A DNA stretch of 5,176 bases, from positions 1 through 5,176 of the forward strand of contig CALIFM010000126.1 in NCBI GenBank assembly GCA_938021685.1, in the 5' to 3' direction. Both the position numbers and the translations under genes were made by a program. The DNA is from an uncultured Gammaproteobacteria bacterium (GTDB lineage Bacteria; Pseudomonadota; Gammaproteobacteria; Arenicellales; Poriferihabitantaceae). This document shows, piece by piece, positions 1-5,176 of this stretch. Numbering within the stretch: the stretch's first letter is position 1; each line of letters opens with the position of its first letter. The notes under the pieces were generated by a model. It was not told where the DNA came from, did no database searches, and worked only from the letters and a program-made list of their open reading frames with translations.

Positions 1-263
1 TTCTTCTCAGTCCATATCTGCATCATAGATAAAGCAGCACCAGCACCTGATAAGCTGCTTAACAGCAAGGCATAAAAACGATTACCAAAATGAGTTGGAT
101 TGTGCAAAGCAGCGACAAATGAAACAACAATAAAACCCAACAGTAGAGGGAGATTGATCGAATATAGTACGCCAGTAATGCCGCTGTAGGTGGTGTCTAA
201 ATAAAGGTAAATGCCTAGCAAGGCCAAGCATAAAAAGAGGATTGGTAAGATTCGCTTACGCAC
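1..263 (-). CDS. DsbB-like membrane protein lacking the CxxC motif, C-terminal part cut off by window edge
   Basis: This is an open frame of 87 codons that runs off the left edge without a stop, so only the N-terminal half or so is visible. It begins at a GTG with no clear Shine-Dalgarno; an in-frame TAA lies five codons upstream. The product starts Met-Arg-Lys-Arg and then has three hydrophobic segments, roughly residues 5-22, 36-54 and 62-83. The pattern resembles DsbB, the inner-membrane quinone-linked oxidase of DsbA: a first helix ending in IYLYLD, then about the usual number of residues to an AALHNP turn, then NRFYALL and a G-A-G-A helix ending in Q-x-W. In DsbB the loop between the first two helices carries Cys-x-x-Cys and a nearby Arg. 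Here that stretch (about residues 23-40) has neither; the only Cys is residue 12, inside the first helix. The family link is inferred from remembered DsbB sequences and is moderate; it may be another small membrane family. It lies 62 bases behind fabI on the same strand and could be read with it. Confidence 0.55.
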   Translation of the reverse strand, partial: MRKRILPILFLCLALLGIYLYLDTTYSGITGVLYSINLPLLLGFIVVSFVAALHNPTHFGNRFYALLLSSLSGAGAALSMMQIWTEK

Positions 264-325
264 AAATGCGTGCCATTAAAGAAGGCTTATTTATCATGCG
301 TAATAATCTAATGTTAAGGGTATGA

Positions 326-1126
326 TTATTCTAATTCAGCTAGCATACGGTCACTCATGCCCGCCACATTAAAGCCGCCATCCACATAGGTGATTTCTCC
401 TGTGATGCCTGAAGCCAAGTCAGAGCATAAAAACGCAGCAGCATTGCCCACTTCCTCGATGGTGACCACGCGTCCTAGTGGCGCCATTTTTTCAAATTGA
501 GCTAATAGTTTTTTGAAGTCTTTAATGCCAGCAGCGGCCAACGTGCGAATGGGCCCTGCAGATATTGCATTCACGCGTGTGCCTTGTTCGCCGAGTGATT
601 GTGCTAAGTAGCGCACATTGGCCTCTAGGCTGGCCTTAGCTAGGCCCATCACGTTATACGAAGGCATTGATAGTACTGCACCGATGTAGGTTAGCGTAAG
701 TAAGGAGCCATTGCGTCCTTCCATCATCGGCTGGGCATACTTGGCCAGTGCAGCAAAACTGTATGAGCTGATTTCATGAGCTGTCTGGAAGCCTTCACGA
801 GTAACGGCGTCAACGTAGGTGCCTTCAAGTTCTTCACGTGGGGCAAAAGCAATAGAGTGAACTACGGTATCAAGGCCATCCCAGTGCTTGCCTAGTTGTT
901 TAAATAGAGTTTCAATTTCTGCATCAGTGGATACATCGCAGGGCAGCACAATAGCGCTACCTAGTTCAGCAGCAAGTTTCTCAACGCGCGGTTTAAGCTT
1001 TTCGTTAGGATAAGAAAAGGCCAGTTCAGCACCTTGCTGATGCATGGCACTGGCAATGCCCCACGCTATGGAGCGATTGCTAGCTATACCTGTAATCAAG
1101 ACTTTTTTGCCTTTCAAAAAACTCAT
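326..1126 (-). CDS. fabI: Enoyl-[acyl-carrier-protein] reductase (NADH), FabI
   Basis: FabI is a cytosolic, normally tetrameric enzyme that reduces trans-2-enoyl-ACP to acyl-ACP, the last step of each fatty-acid elongation cycle. The 266-residue product is the usual length (E. coli 262). It is a short-chain dehydrogenase fold of the FabI subtype: the N-terminal nucleotide site reads ITGIASNRSIAWGIA (residues 11-25), CDV (63-65) is the adenine-side Asp region, HSIAFAP lies at 90-96, and the catalytic pair is Tyr157 and Lys164 in YNVMGLAKASLEA with the conserved Tyr147 ahead of it. NAISAGPIRTLAA (186-198) and a C-terminal YVDGGFN (247-253) complete the signature. The start at Met-Ser-Phe-Leu-Lys-Gly fits the family start and is preceded by AGAGGA eight bases upstream. 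Unusual points are Ala93 where E. coli has Gly93, the sequence AVLSMPS where most FabI proteins I recall have AERxxPN, and PLGR in place of PLRR. It is divergent from rsmJ across 45 bases. The identification is secure; I see no paralogue in the window. Confidence 0.97.
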   Translation of the reverse strand: MSFLKGKKVLITGIASNRSIAWGIASAMHQQGAELAFSYPNEKLKPRVEKLAAELGSAIVLPCDVSTDAEIETLFKQLGKHWDGLDTVVHSIAFAPREELEGTYVDAVTREGFQTAHEISSYSFAALAKYAQPMMEGRNGSLLTLTYIGAVLSMPSYNVMGLAKASLEANVRYLAQSLGEQGTRVNAISAGPIRTLAAAGIKDFKKLLAQFEKMAPLGRVVTIEEVGNAAAFLCSDLASGITGEITYVDGGFNVAGMSDRMLAELE

Positions 1127-1135
1127 TGCTCTATT
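1107..1135 (+). promoter_or_regulatory. Possible sigma-70-type promoter for rsmJ
   Basis: TTGCCT (1107-1112) and TCTATT (1130-1135) are separated by 17 bases; each matches the sigma-70 consensus at four of six positions. Initiation would fall near 1142, giving a leader of about 30 bases before the rsmJ ATG at 1172. The elements lie over the first codons and ribosome site of fabI on the other strand. Since the fabI-rsmJ gap is only 45 bases, a promoter for rsmJ must be near here, but matches of this quality also occur by chance. I could not pick a convincing fabI promoter on the minus strand; it should lie inside the first codons of rsmJ. Confidence 0.25.
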
Positions 1136-1140
1136 CCTCT
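1135..1140 (-). promoter_or_regulatory. Ribosome binding site of fabI
   Basis: Read on the minus strand this is AGAGGA, eight bases ahead of the fabI ATG. It supports the chosen start, which also matches the N-terminus typical of FabI. Confidence 0.7.
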
Positions 1141-1171
1141 ACAAAATTCGGTATCATGTGTTCAATTAATC

Positions 1172-1960
1172 ATGACGGTTCAATGCGTGAACAACTCGCC
1201 ATCTGTTGCTCTATTACTACCTGACGCAGCCGCAAACCCATTGTTACAGCGCTTGGCCCAGCAGCTGCGCGTGCCTATTATAAGCCAATTGACCGATGCT
1301 GGCGACGTACATCTGCGTGTTCATAAGGGTAAGCTACAATTGGTGCAAGGCGTAGGCAAGACACGGCGTATTGCACAGCTTAATTTCAATCAAAGCCGCC
1401 ACCGTGCAGCTGGGCCGGACCCTTTACTTAAGGCCATGGGCGGCGCAGGGCGATCAGTGCTCGATTTAACTGCAGGCTGGGGCCAAGATGCGCTGCATTT
1501 GGCGCGCGACGGTTTTAAGGTGTGCGCCATTGAGCGTCATAGCAGCCTTGTGTTGATGTTGCAGACGGCACACCAGCAAATCGAAGATTGTGTGTTGCAC
1601 CAGCGTCTACAATTTGTCTGTGCTGATGCTGCTAAGGATGTGCCAATCTTACTAGCTGAAAAACAGTTGTTATTCTCGCCATTTGACGTGATTTATCTAG
1701 ACCCGATGTTCCCACCTAAGCAGCGCCAAAGTGCGGCGGTCAAACAGCCGGTTGTACTGTTACAAGCCTTGTCGGGTGCATATAGCGATGCTGAAGACCT
1801 GCGCCTACTAAAGCAGGCGCGGAGCTTAAAGGCACAACGGGTTGTGGTTAAGCGGCCACTTAAAGCGGCGCCAATTGGCTGCTTCGCCCCGAGCGGCACA
1901 ATAAAGGGAAAATTGGTCCGATTTGATATTTATACAGCAAATCTGGATAATGAAGCCTAA
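1172..1960 (+). CDS. rsmJ: 16S rRNA (guanine-1516-N2)-methyltransferase, RsmJ
   Basis: RsmJ (formerly YhiQ) uses S-adenosylmethionine to methylate N2 of G1516 in 16S rRNA, in the cytosol. From the ATG at 1172 the product has 262 residues, close to E. coli RsmJ (250). The SAM-binding motif I is VLDLTAGWGQDALHLA (residues 96-111), followed by the acidic end of the next strand in IER (120-122). The signature YLDPMFPPKQ (175-184) is the family's catalytic-loop motif, and VVVKRP (224-229) and RFDIY (250-254) match the RsmJ C-terminus. The frame stays open upstream to an ATG at 1034, but that extension would lie antisense over fabI and adds sequence not seen in the family, so I reject it. The chosen ATG has no strong Shine-Dalgarno; a GTG at 1187 is an alternative. 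The N-terminal region is divergent: a Gly-rich GGGRG loop before motif I in E. coli is here RAAGPD (78-83). The TPR gene follows after 40 bases, probably on the same transcript. Confidence 0.9.
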   Translation: MTVQCVNNSPSVALLLPDAAANPLLQRLAQQLRVPIISQLTDAGDVHLRVHKGKLQLVQGVGKTRRIAQLNFNQSRHRAAGPDPLLKAMGGAGRSVLDLTAGWGQDALHLARDGFKVCAIERHSSLVLMLQTAHQQIEDCVLHQRLQFVCADAAKDVPILLAEKQLLFSPFDVIYLDPMFPPKQRQSAAVKQPVVLLQALSGAYSDAEDLRLLKQARSLKAQRVVVKRPLKAAPIGCFAPSGTIKGKLVRFDIYTANLDNEA

Positions 1961-1985
1961 GTAAAAGCTTATCGATTAAAATATA

Positions 1986-1993
1986 AGAGGGGG
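1986..1993 (+). promoter_or_regulatory. Ribosome binding site of the TPR-protein gene
   Basis: The purine run AGAGGGGG ends seven bases before the ATG at 2001. This spacing favours that ATG over the next in-frame one at 2013, although a start at 2013 would still leave an intact signal peptide. Confidence 0.6.
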
Positions 1994-2000
1994 TATCGCA

Positions 2001-2594
2001 ATGAATAGCCAGATGATAAATAGGATTAAACCCCCGCTTTTCAGCCTCTTATTAATGCTTGCAAGCACGGTGCTGATGCCAGCATGGGCGGACAGTTCTA
2101 GCGGGCAAAGTGCAGAGCAAACTGTATCCACTAATGAGAAGCAGGCAGCTCTCAATGATCTGTTTGATCAATTGGCTCAATCGAAAAGCAAAGCGGAGGC
2201 AACTAAGTACGCCGATCAAATTTGGCAGCATTGGTTTCATACTGATAACCCTGAAGTGAACGATTTATTGCGGCGAGTACAAGAGCTGCGACGTCAACAG
2301 CGTAACAAACAGGCGCTGATCGTTAGTGATCGCATCGTCAGCCGTTTTCCGGAGTATTCTGAGGGTTGGAACCAACGTGCCACGATGTTTTATGTTGTGG
2401 GGGACCTTGAATCTTCTTTAGCTGATATCGAGCAAACCTTGCTGCGTGAGCCGCGCCATTTTGGGGCTTTAGCAGGGCGCGCATTAATTGAATTAGCTCA
2501 GGGTAAGCGTAAAGAGGCTGAGGCTACAATGCGTAAAGCCTTACGTGTGCACCCGTTTTTAAGCGAAAAAGCAATTTTAGGACAAGCAGTTTAA
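2001..2594 (+). CDS. Exported tetratricopeptide-repeat protein, function unknown
   Basis: The 197-residue product starts with a typical Sec signal peptide: a basic N-region (Arg8, Lys10), a hydrophobic core at about 13-26 and a probable cleavage after Ala30 in MPAWA-DSS. There is no Cys at the cleavage site, so it is likely a soluble periplasmic protein and not a lipoprotein. A Ser/Gln/Glu-rich linker (31-48) leads to a helical region (49-80) containing LFDQLAQ and IWQHWF. Two clear TPR units follow, about 119-152 (EGWNQRATMFYVVGDLESSL) and 153-186 (FGALAGRALIELAQGKRKEA, ending in HP), with a weaker one before them (86-118). The arrangement of LFDxLA, IWxxW, EGWNxRA and EPRHFGAL is one I recall from many uncharacterised TPR proteins in Proteobacteria. 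TPRs bind other proteins; no partner or reaction can be read here. It lies 40 bases downstream of rsmJ without an obvious terminator between, so co-transcription is likely, and it converges on the next gene across 32 bases. Confidence 0.88.
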   Translation: MNSQMINRIKPPLFSLLLMLASTVLMPAWADSSSGQSAEQTVSTNEKQAALNDLFDQLAQSKSKAEATKYADQIWQHWFHTDNPEVNDLLRRVQELRRQQRNKQALIVSDRIVSRFPEYSEGWNQRATMFYVVGDLESSLADIEQTLLREPRHFGALAGRALIELAQGKRKEAEATMRKALRVHPFLSEKAILGQAV

Positions 2595-2626
2595 TGCTTG
2601 GCTAAAGCCAGTGATCGCTTATTAAT

Positions 2627-3259
2627 TTAAGGGTCCAGTAACAGTTCCACACTGGTTTTTTTATCGTCTTCTGCTGCTTGTTGCCCGGTAATGCTGAGCA
2701 TGGATGTGTGCATTTTCTCAATCATCATCGGTCCGTCGATGTCCATAATTTGCTGCAGTGTCCATTTGTTGGTTTGGCTGTCGCCCATAATGGTATAGAT
2801 ATGGTCAGCAAAGATACGTAGCAGAGAAAACCCGGCTTGGCCGTTTTTAAAGAGTCCGCGTGCATATACCGGCATACGGTCATTGATCAACGCAAAGTAC
2901 GGGGCTTTATAATCACCCACACCCATTATTTCTTCGGTGTTGCGCTGTAATTGACGTGCAGTGTCTTGGGCGAGATGCAAAATAAACGCTGCACGTTTTT
3001 CGTTGGTTTCAGGTGCTTCTTTTTCAGCTTCGCTTAACCCATCATAAGCTAGGCGATCAGCGATATGCACTAAGAAGATCAAGTATTCCGTAATCACACC
3101 GACGCGCTGTTCATCGCTGTCGTAATGGTAGTCTTCTTGGTGCAGGTTTTTCGCGCCTGCCAAAGCAATCTGCCAAATGTTATACGCTAAAATGTTCGCT
3201 TGTTGCTGCACACTGGCTTTACGCCCATGTTTGTAAGCATTGCGAATGCGTAATTTCAT
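2627..3259 (-). CDS. Conserved-looking soluble protein of unknown function downstream of valS
   Basis: I do not recognise a named family. The 210-residue product has no signal peptide and no membrane segment; it begins with a basic stretch (MKLRIRNAYKHGRK) and appears almost wholly helical. Visible landmarks are an aromatic and acidic patch around 39-47 (LHQEDYHYD), an amphipathic helix 55-70 with Glu58, His65 and Asp68 (ITEYLIFLVHIADR), a GDYKAPYFALINDR segment (115-128), and GDSQTNKWTLQQIMDIDGP (159-177), followed by an acidic and polar C-terminal tail (195-210) that looks disordered. Glu/His/Asp spacing in the central helix could suggest a metal or ligand site, but that is speculation. The ATG is supported by AGGAG 11 bases upstream. 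It follows valS by 21 bases on the same strand, so the two are probably co-transcribed. Codon use and composition look like the neighbours. The reading frame is certainly a gene, given length, ribosome site and position; the function is open. Confidence 0.85.
   Translation of the reverse strand: MKLRIRNAYKHGRKASVQQQANILAYNIWQIALAGAKNLHQEDYHYDSDEQRVGVITEYLIFLVHIADRLAYDGLSEAEKEAPETNEKRAAFILHLAQDTARQLQRNTEEIMGVGDYKAPYFALINDRMPVYARGLFKNGQAGFSLLRIFADHIYTIMGDSQTNKWTLQQIMDIDGPMMIEKMHTSMLSITGQQAAEDDKKTSVELLLDP
2635..2662 (+). terminator. Possible intrinsic terminator of the rsmJ-TPR transcript, inside the facing gene
   Basis: On the plus strand CCAGT (2635-2639) can pair with ACTGG (2651-2655), followed directly by seven T residues (2656-2662). 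The loop would be 11 bases; a second pairing, CAGT (2642-2645) with ACTG (2651-2654), gives a 5-base loop. The stem is short, so the call rests mainly on the T run exactly after it. It begins 41 bases past the TPR stop and lies within the last codons of the minus-strand gene, where the T run reads as Lys-Lys codons. Confidence 0.35.
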
Positions 3260-3270
3260 GATCTGTGTGG

Positions 3271-3275
3271 CTCCT
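3271..3275 (-). promoter_or_regulatory. Ribosome binding site of the unknown gene after valS
   Basis: On the minus strand this reads AGGAG, 11 bases before the ATG at 3259. It sits in the 21-base gap after the valS stop, showing that the downstream gene has its own translation start. The spacing is at the long end of normal. Confidence 0.6.
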
Positions 3276-3280
3276 ATTGC

Positions 3281-5176
3281 CTACATGCTTTGAATTTTTG
3301 CCAACTGATCTTGCAAGTTTTGCAAAGCGTTTTCGCCTTGTGCCAGTTTTTCGCGTTCTTTATCAACCACATCGGCCGGGGCTTTGTCGATAAAGCTAGT
3401 ATTCTTCAGTTTGCCGCGTGTGCGCTGCAAATTAGCTTCCGATTTTTCTATTTCTTTAGTTAAGCGTTGCACTTCGGCGTCTTTGTCAATCAGACCTGCT
3501 AGCGGAATCATTACCTTCATCTCACCGACTAGCGCAACGGCAGCTTCGGGAGCGTCAGCTTCATTAGCCAATATTTCGATAGATTCAATGCGGCCAACAA
3601 ACTCCATTAGCTGTTGATGAGTCTGCGCCCATGCTTGGTCAGTTTTACTCGCATTTGCTAGTAAGATTGGCAAGGGTTTGCCAGGTGCGATGTTCATCTC
3701 AGCGCGAATTTTGCGTACGCCTAAAATTAACGCTTGCACCCATTCGATTTGTTGCTGTGCTTCCTCATTCACCAAGTTTTTATCAAACTCGGGGTAGGGC
3801 GCAACCATAATGGTGTCGCCGGTTGTACCAGCCATGGGCGCCACTTTTTGCCAAATCTCTTCGGTAATAAATGGCATGATGGGATGCATTAAGCGCAGTG
3901 TGGCTTCTAAAACAGTGACCAAAGTTTGGCGGGTCCCTATCTTTTGTGCTTCGCTGGAATCACCGCTTAATACAGGCTTGCTCAGCTCTAAGTACCAATC
4001 GCAGTATTCATTCCACACAAAGTCATACAAAGCACTCGCGGCACGGTCAAAGCGATAGCTTTCAAAGGCGCGTTTTACTTCCTGCGTGGTCTGTTGCAAG
4101 CGCGATAGAATCCACTGGTCGGCAGCACTCAGCTGAGTAGGGCTGCCCGTCTGACCACAATCTTGCCCTTCGGTGTTCATCAACACAAAACGTGCTGCAT
4201 TCCAAATCTTATTGCAAAAATTGCGATAACCTTCGATACGGCCCCAGGCAAAATTGATGTCGCGGCCGTTAGTGGCTAACGCGGCAAAAGTAAAACGCAG
4301 CGCATCGGTGCCGAAGGCAGGAATGCCCTCAGGAAATGACTCTTTAGTCTGCTTAGCAATCTTGTCCTTGAGGTGCGGCTGCATCATGCCGCTAGTACGC
4401 TTTTCCAGCAAAGTATCTAAGGCGATACCGTCAATAAGGTCAATGGGGTCTAACACATTGCCCTTGGATTTCGACATTTTCTGACCATATTGGTCACGTA
4501 CCAAGCCAGTGATGTATACCTCATGGAAGGGGATTTCATCCATAAAGCTTACACCCGCCATAATCATGCGTGCCACCCAGAAAAAGATGATATCAAAGCC
4601 TGTTACTAAAACGCTTGTTGGGTAGAAGGTTTCTAGGCGTTCTGTTTGTTCTGGCCAGCCCAATGTGGAGAAAGGCCATAATGCCGAGCTAAACCAAGTA
4701 TCAAGCACGTCTTGGTCTTGGCGCAGTTTAATCTCATCGCCCAAGCTATTGGCAGCGCGCACTTGCGCTTCGTCTTCGCCAACGTAGACATTGTCTTGTT
4801 CGTCGTACCAAGCAGGGATGCGATGCCCCCACCAGATTTGCCGTGAGATGCACCAATCTTCAATATTCTCTAACCACTGAAAATAAGTGTTCTCCCAGTT
4901 TTTTGGCACAAACTGCACACGGCCGTTACGGACCACATCAATCGACGGGTCAGTAATGAAAGCTTTGCCGCCGGGGCGACCATCAGCCTGCCTTTCGGTG
5001 GTGAGGTCGACATACCATTGATCGGTTAGGTACGGCTCGACTACCGCGCCAGTGCGGTCACCCTTGGGTACTTTAAGGCTGTGCTCTTCCACTTCTGCCA
5101 TCAGGCCTTGCGCTTCAAGATCGGTCACCATTTGCTTGCGGCAATCATAACGATCAAGGCCAACGTAAGCAGTAGG
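3281..5176 (-). CDS. valS: Valyl-tRNA synthetase, C-terminal two thirds (5' end outside window)
   Basis: ValS is the cytosolic class I synthetase that activates valine and loads it on tRNA-Val, with an editing domain that removes mischarged threonine. The frame is open to the right edge, giving 631 residues of a protein of about 950 in E. coli; the first in-frame Met in the window (codon at 5131) is internal, since family sequence continues upstream of it. The fragment starts near the end of the editing domain. LTDQWYV is at visible residues 50-56, WCISRQIWWGHRIPAWYD at 108-125, DTWFSSALWPFSTLGWP at 159-175, GFDIIFFWVARM at 193-204 and the KMSKS loop that contacts ATP at 233-237 (DNA 4466-4480). 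An anticodon-binding helical domain follows, and residues from about 565 to the end form the long coiled coil typical of ValS. Compared with E. coli there are about 13 extra residues after LTDQWYV. The HIGH-type motif and most of the editing domain are not visible. The unknown 210-residue gene follows after 21 bases. Confidence 0.97.
   Translation of the reverse strand, partial: PTAYVGLDRYDCRKQMVTDLEAQGLMAEVEEHSLKVPKGDRTGAVVEPYLTDQWYVDLTTERQADGRPGGKAFITDPSIDVVRNGRVQFVPKNWENTYFQWLENIEDWCISRQIWWGHRIPAWYDEQDNVYVGEDEAQVRAANSLGDEIKLRQDQDVLDTWFSSALWPFSTLGWPEQTERLETFYPTSVLVTGFDIIFFWVARMIMAGVSFMDEIPFHEVYITGLVRDQYGQKMSKSKGNVLDPIDLIDGIALDTLLEKRTSGMMQPHLKDKIAKQTKESFPEGIPAFGTDALRFTFAALATNGRDINFAWGRIEGYRNFCNKIWNAARFVLMNTEGQDCGQTGSPTQLSAADQWILSRLQQTTQEVKRAFESYRFDRAASALYDFVWNEYCDWYLELSKPVLSGDSSEAQKIGTRQTLVTVLEATLRLMHPIMPFITEEIWQKVAPMAGTTGDTIMVAPYPEFDKNLVNEEAQQQIEWVQALILGVRKIRAEMNIAPGKPLPILLANASKTDQAWAQTHQQLMEFVGRIESIEILANEADAPEAAVALVGEMKVMIPLAGLIDKDAEVQRLTKEIEKSEANLQRTRGKLKNTSFIDKAPADVVDKEREKLAQGENALQNLQDQLAKIQSM

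Noticed and set aside
264..325. Terminator or promoter between fabI and the DsbB-like gene
   Set aside because: The AT-rich gap shows no stem with a T run and no convincing -35/-10 pair on the minus strand, so I cannot decide whether the genes are co-transcribed.
1034..1171. N-terminal extension of rsmJ by 46 codons to an ATG at 1034
   Set aside because: It would lie antisense over the start of fabI, its sequence has no RsmJ character, and starting at 1172 gives the usual family length.
1141..1200. fabI promoter on the minus strand (TTGAAC with CATGAT)
   Set aside because: The best pair has a 19-base spacer and only four of six matches in each element; too weak to annotate.
1693..1899. Minus-strand open frame opposite rsmJ, and a similar one at 2052-2240 opposite the TPR gene
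   Set aside because: Both are shadows of well-supported genes and have no ribosome site.
2599..2610. Hairpin TGGC-TAAA-GCCA between the convergent genes as a bidirectional terminator
   Set aside because: The stem is 4-5 pairs and neither strand has a T run after it; the stem with seven T residues at 2635-2662 is a better candidate.
2686..3259. Metal-enzyme assignment for the unknown protein from its Glu58, His65 and Asp68 pattern
   Set aside because: Such spacing is common in helices and no known metal-site signature is complete.
3384..3617. Plus-strand open frames opposite valS (here and at 3810-4058, 3946-4140, 4254-4484)
   Set aside because: They are antisense shadows of a strongly conserved synthetase, without ribosome sites or family character.
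4633..4863. Second minus-strand frame within valS
   Set aside because: It overlaps the conserved ValS catalytic core in another frame and has no recognisable features.

Overview
The window looks like an ordinary chromosomal stretch of a gammaproteobacterium. The evidence is an RsmJ-type 16S rRNA methyltransferase (a family centred on Gammaproteobacteria), a FabI enoyl-ACP reductase of the proteobacterial type, and a valyl-tRNA synthetase that follows the E. coli ValS sequence closely. Base composition looks balanced, a little below 50% G+C by eye. I see no insertion sequence, phage gene, CRISPR array, tRNA, rRNA or other sign of recent transfer. I cannot name the genus.

Layout from left to right. 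Positions 1-263 (minus) hold the N-terminal part of a membrane protein that resembles the disulfide-bond protein DsbB but lacks its CxxC. Positions 326-1126 (minus) hold fabI, complete. A 45-base divergent gap follows, then rsmJ (1172-1960, plus) and a gene for an exported TPR-repeat protein (2001-2594, plus) that probably shares its transcript. These meet, tail to tail, a minus-strand unit made of a soluble protein of unknown function (2627-3259) and, upstream of it, valS (3281 to the right edge). The valS gene is cut at position 5176, so about the first third of the enzyme, including the HIGH-type motif, is outside the window.

The genes are mostly housekeeping: fatty-acid elongation (FabI), ribosome RNA modification (RsmJ) and valine charging (ValS). 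The unknown 210-residue protein follows valS by only 21 bases and is probably co-transcribed with it. The TPR protein is predicted to act in the periplasm. No pathway clearly joins them all.

The observations most worth a second look are the DsbB-like protein without the redox motif, the uncharacterised protein behind valS, several unusual residues in FabI (including Ala at the position of E. coli Gly93), an RsmJ that lacks the usual glycine-rich loop, and a possible terminator for the plus-strand unit that lies inside the facing gene. I found no convincing new multi-gene system here.
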